From the NCBI GenBank assembly GCA_902476665.1, contig CABSEO010000189.1, positions 1-5,047 on the forward strand: a stretch of 5,047 bases of DNA. The letters are read 5' to 3'. The translations under genes and the position numbers were made by a program. Origin of the DNA: an uncultured Emergencia sp. (GTDB lineage: Bacteria; Bacillota; Clostridia; Peptostreptococcales; Anaerovoracaceae). Shown one piece after another: positions 1-5,047 of this stretch. The notes below the pieces were generated by a model. That model worked only from the letters and a program-made list of their open reading frames with translations. It was not told where the DNA came from and searched no databases. The first letter of the stretch is position 1. Every line of letters begins with the position of its first letter.

Positions 1-211
1 CGGAGCGGTTTATTTTGGGGCCATCGGCGGTGCAGGGGCACTTTTGGCAAAGTGCATCAAAAAGGCTGAGGTGGTAGCTTATGAAGATTTGGGTGCGGAG
101 GCAATTCGCCGGCTTGAGGTGGAAAATCTACCTGCAGTAGTCATCATTGACAGTCATGGAAATAATCTTTATGAGGAAGGAAGAGCCAGGTATCTGGCCA
201 TGGACAAGTAA
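1..211 (+). CDS. Class I fumarase-family hydratase, beta subunit/C-terminal domain (3' end only); fumarase or mesaconase
   Basis: This is the 3' end of a gene that starts outside the window. Reading from base 2 gives 69 codons and a TAA stop at 209-211. The translation contains [12 protein letters not shown], then [21 protein letters not shown], then a segment with [13 protein letters not shown] before the end MDK. This order is the conserved C-terminus of the beta subunit (or beta domain) of iron-sulfur class I fumarases and L-tartrate dehydratases. These cytoplasmic enzymes reversibly add water to a dicarboxylic acid double bond using a [4Fe-4S] cluster, which is bound by the missing alpha part. 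Two bases separate its stop from the following regulator gene, so the two are probably cotranscribed. Mesaconase of the methylaspartate pathway belongs to the same family, and the next operon makes mesaconate, so mesaconase is a serious alternative to fumarase. Family assignment is firm; the substrate is inference. Confidence 0.88.
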   Translation, partial: GAVYFGAIGGAGALLAKCIKKAEVVAYEDLGAEAIRRLEVENLPAVVIIDSHGNNLYEEGRARYLAMDK

Positions 212-213
212 GA

Positions 214-1203
214 ATGTTTGCGGACTATAAGCTGAATCCGGATTATCAGGGACCTATCTATAAGCAGATTGCCGAGAATATCGAAAAGGCCATCCGGGAC
301 GGCAGACTGGAACCGGGTTATAAGCTGCCGACGGTGAGAGAGTTATCGGCAGAAACCGGGGCTGCCTGCGGTACTATTAAACATGCCTACGAACTGCTGG
401 AAGAGCAGGGGTTTGTAGAGATGGTGCAGGGCAGAGGTTCCTTTGTGGTGGATCGTGTGGAAGATTCCGCCAGCCGCAAGGAGAAAGCTATGCAGGCCAT
501 CGATCAATTGTTTCAGCAGTTAGAGAAACTGGGATTTACTCCTAGAGAGATGGAAATTTATCTCAACTTGAAACTGCGAGGACTGGAAGAAAAATATGAT
601 GTGGTTAAGGTGGCCGTAGTAGACTGCAATCCTGAAACCCTGCAGCTTATTGAAAAACAGCTTTCTCAAATCGGTTATGCAGAAACCGCAGCCTTTGATC
701 TGGGTCGTGTTGAGGAAGCGGCGGAAAAACTGAATCACGACTATGATCTGATTCTGACCACTTCCACCCATTTTGCTCAGGTAGAGCCATATATCAGCAG
801 TAACAGACTTCTTGCCATGGTATCCATGGCTCCGTCTGTCAGAACCGTCGTCAGTCTGGCAAAGCTTTCCGATGAAAAACGCGTAGGCATTTTCTGTGCC
901 AGTGACGCTTTTGCGGCAGTGGTACGGGCAAACTGTCAGGAACTGGGGGACTGGAGTGAATCCATGACCACACAGCTGATGGGGATAGGTAAAAAGACAG
1001 AACAGTTTTTTGCCGAAAAGGATGTTCTGATCGTTCCGGAAGGCTATGAGACTTTTATTACCAGTGAAGAGAAAGAGCTGCTGAGGAATTTCCGGGAGAC
1101 GGGTGGAACATTGATTGCCTATAATTACAGAATAGACAGAGGTTCCTTCCTATATGTGGAGGAACAGATTAAAAAGGTGATGAACAAAAAGAGAAGTATG
1201 TAA
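214..1203 (+). CDS. GntR-family transcriptional regulator, YtrA-like N-terminus with an unassigned C-terminal alpha/beta domain
   Basis: A 329-residue probable DNA-binding regulator. Residues about 11-80 form a GntR winged helix-turn-helix: GPIYKQIAENI, then LEPGYKLPTVRELSAETG, TIKHAYELLEEQGFVE and the wing GRGSFVVD. Residues about 88-122 look like the two short helices of YtrA-type regulators, including LGFTPREMEIYL. From about 130 to 315 follows a domain I do not recognise, with alternating hydrophobic strands and helices (VVKVAVVDCN, YDLILTTSTHF, KRVGIFCAS, KDVLIVPEG, GGTLIAYNY). It is too short for the aminotransferase domain of MocR proteins and does not read as UTRA; a two-lobed sensor domain reminiscent of PrpR_N or periplasmic-binding folds is possible. 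There is no signal peptide or membrane segment. The ATG lies two bases after the hydratase stop without a clear Shine-Dalgarno sequence, suggesting translational coupling. Its position points to control of the glutamate mutase operon (inference). Confidence 0.9.
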   Translation: MFADYKLNPDYQGPIYKQIAENIEKAIRDGRLEPGYKLPTVRELSAETGAACGTIKHAYELLEEQGFVEMVQGRGSFVVDRVEDSASRKEKAMQAIDQLFQQLEKLGFTPREMEIYLNLKLRGLEEKYDVVKVAVVDCNPETLQLIEKQLSQIGYAETAAFDLGRVEEAAEKLNHDYDLILTTSTHFAQVEPYISSNRLLAMVSMAPSVRTVVSLAKLSDEKRVGIFCASDAFAAVVRANCQELGDWSESMTTQLMGIGKKTEQFFAEKDVLIVPEGYETFITSEEKELLRNFRETGGTLIAYNYRIDRGSFLYVEEQIKKVMNKKRSM

Positions 1204-1242
1204 CGATTCATGTTGTGCAGAATTGACACACTGTTAACTATG

Positions 1243-1300
1243 AAAAGAGAGAGCCGATAACCACAGAAGAACAGGGGGTGGGTTATCGGCTCCTTTTATT
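1243..1300 (+). terminator. Rho-independent terminator after the regulator gene
   Basis: GAGCCGATAACC at 1251-1262 is perfectly complementary to GGTTATCGGCTC at 1281-1292, giving a 12-bp stem with an 18-base loop. CTTTTATTATT follows at once. On the 5' side AAAAG (1243-1247) can pair with CTTTT (1293-1297) across a 3-base bulge, so it may also work on the opposite strand. It lies about 40 bases after the regulator stop and separates the hydratase-regulator unit from the mutase operon. The loop is longer than usual, but the stem and tail are strong. Confidence 0.88.
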
Positions 1301-1466
1301 ATTGGCTATGGGTGATTTAATAAACAGTGCAGTTGTCAGGTGTGACAGCCGCTAATCGGCAATATTGCTGGTCGCAGAAAAAATAGTCAAGTAATTCGCA
1401 AGCAGCTGTATTATTTTATGTTCTTCGTATTTTTTTCTACAAAAAGCTCTTTGAATGTGAAATGCC
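1301..1466. other. Non-coding spacer with two small hairpins, function unknown
   Basis: I see no convincing gene here. Bases 1332-1349 form a 7-bp hairpin (one G-T pair) with loop GGTG: GTTGTCA against TGACAGC. Overlapping it, GCCG (1348-1351) can pair with CGGC (1357-1360), and GCAATATTGC at 1359-1368 is a perfect 10-bp palindrome. The rest is AT-rich, with a run of seven T at 1430-1436. It lacks the B12-box pattern of a cobalamin riboswitch and no promoter with two good boxes is visible. The dyads may be protein binding sites or remnants; no function can be assigned. Confidence 0.45.
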
Positions 1467-1515
1467 AAAAAAGAACAATTTGCCTATGGACAAATGAGAT
1501 AGTACAATGTACTAT
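1467..1515 (+). promoter_or_regulatory. Predicted sigma-A promoter of the glutamate mutase operon
   Basis: A -35-like TTGCCT (1480-1485) and a -10 box TACAAT (1503-1508) are separated by an ideal 17 bases. An A-tract (1467-1472) just upstream could act as an UP element. The expected transcription start is near 1515, leaving a leader of about 30 bases before glmS. The -35 matches consensus at four of six positions and the -10 at five of six. A weaker alternative pairs TGGACA (1487-1492) with TACTAT (1510-1515), also 17 bases apart. The -10 box lies inside the palindrome at 1499-1515. Confidence 0.65.
1499..1515. promoter_or_regulatory. Palindromic operator candidate over the -10 box
   Basis: ATAGTAC-AAT-GTACTAT is a perfect inverted repeat with 7-bp arms and a 3-base centre. 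It covers the predicted -10 box and reaches the expected transcription start, a position typical of a repressor site. A dimeric GntR-type regulator encoded just upstream is the obvious candidate ligand. Binding is inferred from position and symmetry; the site does not exactly match a GntR consensus that I can cite. Confidence 0.6.
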
Positions 1516-1520
1516 AAAAG

Positions 1521-1529
1521 TGTAATACA
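1521..1529. promoter_or_regulatory. Minor dyad in the glmS leader, possible accessory operator
   Basis: TGTA-A-TACA is a short inverted repeat just downstream of the expected transcription start. The sequence TACAAT occurs both in the main palindrome (1503-1508) and at the end of this dyad (1526-1531), 23 bases apart, about two helical turns. It may be a second half-site for the same regulator, but nine AT-rich bases can be symmetric by chance. Confidence 0.3.
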
Positions 1530-1544
1530 ATTGCGAGGTGCGTT

Positions 1545-1958
1545 ATGGAAAATAAAAAGAAATTAGTAATTGGCGTAATCGGCGCTGACGTCCATGCGGT
1601 TGGAATTCAGATTCTGGATCATGCGTTTACCGCAGCAGGTTTTGAGGTAACCAACCTGGGTGTCATGGTTTCACAGGAAGAGTATATCGCAGCAGCAGTA
1701 GAAACAGATGCTGATGCAATCATGGTATCTTCTCTGTACGGCCATGGAGAGCTTGACTGCCGAGGTCTCAGAGAAAAGTGCAATGAAGCGGGGCTTACAG
1801 ATATTCTGCTTTATGTAGGCGGAAATATCGTAGTAGGAAAACAGCCTTTTGACGAAGTGGAAGCCAGATTCAAGAAGATGGGCTTTAACCGTGTATTTGG
1901 ACCTGGAACCGCGCCAGAAGAAACCATTGCGGCATTAAAAGAAGACTTCGGACTGTAA
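1545..1958 (+). CDS. glmS: Glutamate mutase (methylaspartate mutase) sigma subunit, B12-binding
   Basis: The small subunit (EC 5.4.99.1) that binds adenosylcobalamin and, with the glmE product, converts L-glutamate to (2S,3S)-3-methylaspartate in the cytoplasm. The 137-residue length is typical. The B12-binding motif DxHxxG is complete: D15, H17 and G20, with H17 the expected lower axial ligand of cobalt. The S-x-L motif follows at S62-L64 (VSSLYGHGE), then a glycine pair at 92-93 (VGGN) and the late glycine turn FGPGT at 118-122, all part of the Rossmann-like cobalamin fold. The ATG is preceded by GAGGTG (1535-1540) at a 4-base spacing. It is the first gene of the operon and lies 14 bases before glmL. 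It is also called mutS, and is unrelated to the glucosamine-6-phosphate synthase or mismatch-repair genes that share those names. Confidence 0.97.
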   Translation: MENKKKLVIGVIGADVHAVGIQILDHAFTAAGFEVTNLGVMVSQEEYIAAAVETDADAIMVSSLYGHGELDCRGLREKCNEAGLTDILLYVGGNIVVGKQPFDEVEARFKKMGFNRVFGPGTAPEETIAALKEDFGL

Positions 1959-1972
1959 TCCGGGAGGCGGCG

Positions 1973-3367
1973 ATGAAGAAAATTTTACTCATAGATTTCG
2001 GCAGCACCTATACCAAGGTGACTGCAGTGGATCTGGAAGAGGAACGGCTACTGGGGACGGCTGCCAGTTATACAACAGTGCAGACTGATATCAATGAAGG
2101 ACTGAACAATGCGCTGAAGCTGCTGGAAAAGAAAATCGGACAGGTTTCTTTTGAGGACAGATATGCATGTTCCAGCGCTGCAGGAGGTCTGAAAATGATC
2201 AGCTGCGGTCTGGTTCCCGAACTGACCGCGGAAGCGGCCAGGATGGCATCATTAGGTGCGGGGGCCAAGGTAATGAAGACCTATTCCTACCAGCTGACCG
2301 AAGAGGATGGGGAGGAAATCGCACGTCTCAGACCGGACATCTTCCTGCTGACAGGGGGAACTGATGGTGGTAATAAAGATAATATCATCGATAATGCCAA
2401 GGTTCTGGCTTCTATTTCTGAAGATTTCCCTATCGTCATAGCGGGAAACCGTTCAGCAGCAGGAGAATGCAGAAGGATTCTGGAGGCAGCAGGAAAACAG
2501 GTTGTAGTCTGTGAGAACGTTATGCCGAAATTCAACGAACTGAATATCGGACCGGCACAGAAAGAAATCCGCAGAATTTTTCTCGATCGAATCATCAAGG
2601 CAAAAGGCCTTTCTGAAGCCAGCCAGCTGATATCAGGCATTATGATGCCGACACCGGCCGCGGTTCTTGCAGCCATGGAGCTTCTGGCAAAAGGAACTGA
2701 ACAGGAGAAAGGGCTTGGAGATCTGGTGGCAGTGGATGTAGGCGGTGCAACGACTGACGTTTATTCCATGTCTACAGGAGAACCAACCCGTGTGAATACC
2801 GTTCTGAAAGGACTTCCGGAGCCATATGCAAAAAGAACTGTAGAAGGCGATATTGGCATGAGGTACAGTGCAAGAGGTATTGCCGAAGCAGCGGGAATTC
2901 CTGCACTGGCACGCAAAGCCGGACTTTCCGAAGAAAAGGCAGAAGAACTTCTGCAGGTGATTTCCGAAAATACCGATACTCTGCCTGATAATGAGGAGTT
3001 GGAAGCGCTGGATTACGCGCTTGCATCCTTTGCGGTAAAGATCGGAGTGACCAGACATGCAGGTCATATTGAAAAAGTCTATACACCAATGGGTGAGGCC
3101 TATTTGCAGGAAGGAAAAGATCTGAGCAGGGTAAGCAGGATTATCGTAACCGGCGGATCTCTGATACATGCAAACAGACCTGAGGAGATTGCTAAGAATG
3201 CACTCTTTGACATGGCGGAGCCTTCGTCGCTGAAACCGCTGGAAGCGGAAATCCTGTTAGATAAAGAATATATTCTTTCAGCTATGGGGCTGTTAAGTCA
3301 GCATGAACCCGATACTGCGATAAAAATCATGAAGAAGGAGTTGTTATCCTATGGAAATTCAAAATAA
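1973..3367 (+). CDS. glmL: Glutamate mutase accessory protein GlmL (MutL), ASKHA-fold ATPase
   Basis: A 464-residue protein of the GlmL/MutL family, regularly encoded between the two glutamate mutase subunits. It has an actin/Hsp70-like (ASKHA) ATPase layout: phosphate-1 motif with D8, G10, S11 and T12 near the N-terminus ([11 protein letters not shown]), a GGTDGG loop at about 128-133, phosphate-2 motif D255-V-G-G-A-T-T-D262, and a glycine-rich segment [11 protein letters not shown] at about 390-400. The family is thought to be a reactivase or chaperone that restores mutase after loss or damage of the B12 cofactor, by analogy with diol dehydratase reactivases; this role is less well proven than that of the subunits. 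Start choice is supported by a strong GGGAGG at 1962-1967. The last 17 bases overlap glmE in another frame, so translation of the two is probably coupled. Confidence 0.95.
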   Translation: MKKILLIDFGSTYTKVTAVDLEEERLLGTAASYTTVQTDINEGLNNALKLLEKKIGQVSFEDRYACSSAAGGLKMISCGLVPELTAEAARMASLGAGAKVMKTYSYQLTEEDGEEIARLRPDIFLLTGGTDGGNKDNIIDNAKVLASISEDFPIVIAGNRSAAGECRRILEAAGKQVVVCENVMPKFNELNIGPAQKEIRRIFLDRIIKAKGLSEASQLISGIMMPTPAAVLAAMELLAKGTEQEKGLGDLVAVDVGGATTDVYSMSTGEPTRVNTVLKGLPEPYAKRTVEGDIGMRYSARGIAEAAGIPALARKAGLSEEKAEELLQVISENTDTLPDNEELEALDYALASFAVKIGVTRHAGHIEKVYTPMGEAYLQEGKDLSRVSRIIVTGGSLIHANRPEEIAKNALFDMAEPSSLKPLEAEILLDKEYILSAMGLLSQHEPDTAIKIMKKELLSYGNSK

Positions 3368-4805
3368 AAAACTGACAAATGATGAGTTTTACGGAATTCA
3401 GAAAGAAATACTGACTCAATGGCCGACAGGCGCAGACGTTAATTTTCAGGACGCAGTGGACTTTCACCAGAAACTTTCCGATCAGAAAAGCTTCAGTAAA
3501 AAGCTGCTGAAGGCAAAAGAGGAAGGAAGAACACTGGTACAGCCTAGAGCAGGCGTTGCTCTTGTACAGGATCATATCAACCTGCTGACCTATCTGCAGG
3601 ATGAGGGCGGTGCAGATCTGCTGCCGACTACAGTAGACAGTTATACCAGACAGAACCGCTATAAAGAAGCGGAAGTAGGTATTCAGGAATCTGTTAGAGA
3701 ATGTAAATCCATGCTCAACGGTCTGCCTATCGTAAACCATGGTGTAGATGCATGCCGCTCCATTATTACAGAACTGAATACACCGGTACAGGTAAGACAT
3801 GGTACACCGGATGCACGTCTTCTGACTGAAATCTCCTATGCCGGCGGTTTTACCAGCTATGAAGGCGGCGGTATTTCTTATAATATTCCATATGCGAAAA
3901 ATGTAAGTCTGGAAAAAACTATTAAAGACTGGCAGTATGTGGACAGATTAACCGGTATTTATGAAGAAGCCGGAGTCAGCATCAACAGAGAACCTTATGG
4001 ACCGCTGACCGGAACATTAGTTCCGCCTTGTATCTCTCATGCGGTAGCCATTATTGAAAGCCTTTTGGCTGCTGAACAAGGTGTTAAAAATATTACTGTA
4101 GGTTACGGCCAGTGCGGAAATCTGGTTCAGGACGTTGCTGCAATCAGAGCATTGGGAAATCTGACAGAAGAATACCTGAAGAAGAATGGTTATGATGATG
4201 TGGTAGTAACCACTGTTCTGCACCAGTGGATGGGAGGCTTCCCGCAGGATGAAGCCCAGGCTTTCTCCGTTATTTCCTGGGGCAGTGCAATTGCTGCACT
4301 TTCCAAAGCAACAAAGGTTATCGTAAAGACACCGCACGAAGCCATCGGCGTACCGACCAAGGAAGCCAATGCTCAGGGTCTGCGCTGCACAAAGCAGATG
4401 ATCAACATGCTCTGCGATCAGCAGCTTTCCAACACCAGCCACGTTGTGAATGAAATGATGATTATTTCTGCAGAAACTCGCTGCATCGTTGACAAGTGTT
4501 TTGAACTGGGCAACGGAGATCTGGCAGTAGGTACTGTTAGAGCTTTCCAGGCAGGTGTTCTGGATATTCCGTTTGCACCAAGCAAGCTGAACGCAGGTAA
4601 AATGCTGCCGGCAAGAGATAATAACGGCGCAATCAGAATTCTGAATCCTGCCAACGTACCACTGAGCAAAGAACTTATTGATTTCAACAAGGAAAAGATT
4701 CAGGAGAGAGCTCAGTATGAAAAGAGAGATGCATCCTTCCAGATGGTGATTGATGATGTTTACTCCATCAGTAAGGGTAAACTGGTAGGAAGACCTTGGA
4801 AATAA
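3351..4805 (+). CDS. glmE: Glutamate mutase (methylaspartate mutase) epsilon subunit, catalytic
   Basis: The large catalytic subunit (EC 5.4.99.1), a TIM-barrel protein that binds glutamate and, in an epsilon2-sigma2 complex with GlmS and adenosylcobalamin, performs the radical carbon-skeleton rearrangement to 3-methylaspartate. Its 484 residues match the usual length of about 483. Residues known from the Clostridium cochlearium structure are all present at the same numbers: the arginine claw R66, R100 and R149 that grips the substrate carboxylates, E171, Y177 and Y181 in the active site ([11 protein letters not shown]), and K326 and E330 (KTPHE), which contact the cofactor. The enzyme should therefore be active. 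The ATG lies inside the end of glmL, with AAGGAG at 3335-3340 and a rather long 10-base spacing. Also called mutE or mamB. Confidence 0.98.
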   Translation: MEIQNKKLTNDEFYGIQKEILTQWPTGADVNFQDAVDFHQKLSDQKSFSKKLLKAKEEGRTLVQPRAGVALVQDHINLLTYLQDEGGADLLPTTVDSYTRQNRYKEAEVGIQESVRECKSMLNGLPIVNHGVDACRSIITELNTPVQVRHGTPDARLLTEISYAGGFTSYEGGGISYNIPYAKNVSLEKTIKDWQYVDRLTGIYEEAGVSINREPYGPLTGTLVPPCISHAVAIIESLLAAEQGVKNITVGYGQCGNLVQDVAAIRALGNLTEEYLKKNGYDDVVVTTVLHQWMGGFPQDEAQAFSVISWGSAIAALSKATKVIVKTPHEAIGVPTKEANAQGLRCTKQMINMLCDQQLSNTSHVVNEMMIISAETRCIVDKCFELGNGDLAVGTVRAFQAGVLDIPFAPSKLNAGKMLPARDNNGAIRILNPANVPLSKELIDFNKEKIQERAQYEKRDASFQMVIDDVYSISKGKLVGRPWK

Positions 4806-4820
4806 GACAGTTTTGACAGC

Positions 4821-4864
4821 AGGCCGCAGAAGAAGCCGGTATCATAAAAGCTTTTCGGCGGCCT
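4821..4864 (+). other. Imperfect hairpin in the glmE-mal gap; processing, stability or attenuation element
   Basis: AGGCCGC (4821-4827) pairs perfectly with GCGGCCT (4858-4864). After one A-G mismatch the stem continues for five more pairs (4829-4833 with 4852-4856, one of them G-T), leaving an 18-base loop. Within it lies the palindrome AAAAGCTTTT (4846-4855). Only CGGTTTAAG follows, so there is no proper T-run and it should not be an efficient terminator. It starts 15 bases after the glmE stop and ends about 50 before mal, a setting suited to mRNA 3'-end protection or partial attenuation (inference). Confidence 0.5.
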
Positions 4865-4916
4865 CGGTTTAAGAGATATATTAAGATTTGAAAACAGATA
4901 ATTGGAGGCGGTTAAC

Positions 4917-5047
4917 GTGAAAATTAAAAAGGTAATATGCGCAAAAGGAAGAACCGGGTTTTTCTTTGACGACCAGAGAGCCATCAAGAAAGGGGCAAAA
5001 GCTGACGGATCTGCTTATATCGGAGAGCCTGTAACAGCTGGATTCAA
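4917..5047 (+). CDS. mal: Methylaspartate ammonia-lyase (5' end only)
   Basis: The first 43 codons of methylaspartate ammonia-lyase (EC 4.3.1.2), cut by the window end. This cytoplasmic, magnesium-dependent enolase-superfamily enzyme eliminates ammonia from (2S,3S)-3-methylaspartate to give mesaconate, the step after glutamate mutase. The N-terminus is diagnostic: a short first strand (KIKKVICAKG), then GFFFDDQRAIKKGA, then DGSAYIGEPVTAGF, matching the family's start almost segment by segment. The catalytic lysine and metal-binding residues lie beyond the window, so activity cannot be judged. The start codon is GTG, chosen because GGAGG (4904-4908) lies 8 bases upstream and the family N-terminus begins exactly there. 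The gap of 111 bases after glmE holds a hairpin but no convincing promoter, so it probably belongs to the glmS-glmL-glmE transcript. Confidence 0.95.
   Translation, partial: MKIKKVICAKGRTGFFFDDQRAIKKGAKADGSAYIGEPVTAGF

Noticed and set aside
1223..1244. Perfect -35 box TTGACA after the regulator gene
   Set aside because: No -10 box lies at 16-18 bases. The nearest candidate, TATGAA, is only 10 bases away and is followed by the terminator stem.
1264..1271. CAGAAGAA shared by the terminator loop and the glmE-mal hairpin (4827-4834)
   Set aside because: An eight-base purine-rich match is expected by chance in 5 kb, and it sits in the loop of one structure but in the stem of the other.
1335..1375. 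Possible cobalamin riboswitch core in the gap
   Set aside because: The GTCAGG and GCCGC pieces do not follow the order or spacing of a B12 box, and the region lies upstream of the best promoter.
2068..3169. Long reading frames antisense to glmL
   Set aside because: They are shadows of a well-supported gene, with no recognisable protein family and cysteine-, serine- and phenylalanine-rich translations typical of reverse-strand reading.
3327..4690. Antisense reading frames over glmE
   Set aside because: The glmE frame is fully supported by conserved catalytic residues, and the reverse frames have no ribosome binding sites or family features that I recognise.
4813..4845. TTGACA followed by TATCAT as an internal promoter for mal
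   Set aside because: The spacing is 21 bases, too long for a sigma-A promoter, and both boxes overlap the hairpin region. mal is better explained as part of the operon transcript.
4760..4987. 75-codon reverse frame spanning the glmE-mal gap
   Set aside because: It overlaps the ends of two real genes in antisense and its translation matches nothing I recognise.

Overview
This window carries the start of a methylaspartate (glutamate fermentation) operon together with its probable regulator and the end of a fumarase/mesaconase-type hydratase gene. All genes lie on the + strand. The Gram-positive-style ribosome binding sites, the medium GC content and the coenzyme B12-dependent glutamate mutase pathway suggest an anaerobic, amino-acid-fermenting member of the Bacillota (class Clostridia). 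I cannot name the species from the sequence.

Layout. (1) Bases 1-211 are the last 69 codons of the beta subunit or C-terminal domain of a class I (iron-sulfur) fumarase-family hydratase. (2) Two bases later, at 214-1203, comes a GntR-family regulator with a YtrA-like N-terminal half and an unassigned alpha/beta domain of about 200 residues. (3) A perfect 12-bp hairpin with a T-rich tail (1243-1300) terminates this upstream unit. (4) The rest of the 341-base gap has no gene. It holds two small hairpins of unknown role and then a sigma-A-like promoter whose -10 box lies inside a 17-bp palindrome, a probable operator. (5) Bases 1545-4805 encode glutamate mutase: glmS (B12-binding subunit), glmL (ASKHA-fold ATPase, probable reactivation or chaperone factor) and glmE (catalytic subunit). 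glmL and glmE overlap by 17 bases. (6) After a 111-base gap containing an imperfect hairpin, methylaspartate ammonia-lyase begins with GTG at 4917 and runs off the window.

How it works together. GlmS plus GlmE convert L-glutamate to (2S,3S)-3-methylaspartate, and methylaspartate ammonia-lyase removes ammonia to give mesaconate. In the known pathway an iron-sulfur mesaconase of the class I fumarase family hydrates mesaconate to (S)-citramalate, which citramalate lyase cleaves to acetate and pyruvate. The truncated hydratase gene could be that mesaconase or an ordinary fumarase; the window cannot decide. The regulator sits between the hydratase gene and the mutase operon, so it is the natural candidate to bind the palindrome at the glmS promoter.

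The enzymes are a well-described system. The less explained parts are the regulator's C-terminal domain, the operator-like palindrome, the hairpins in the gap, and the possible mesaconase identity of the upstream gene.
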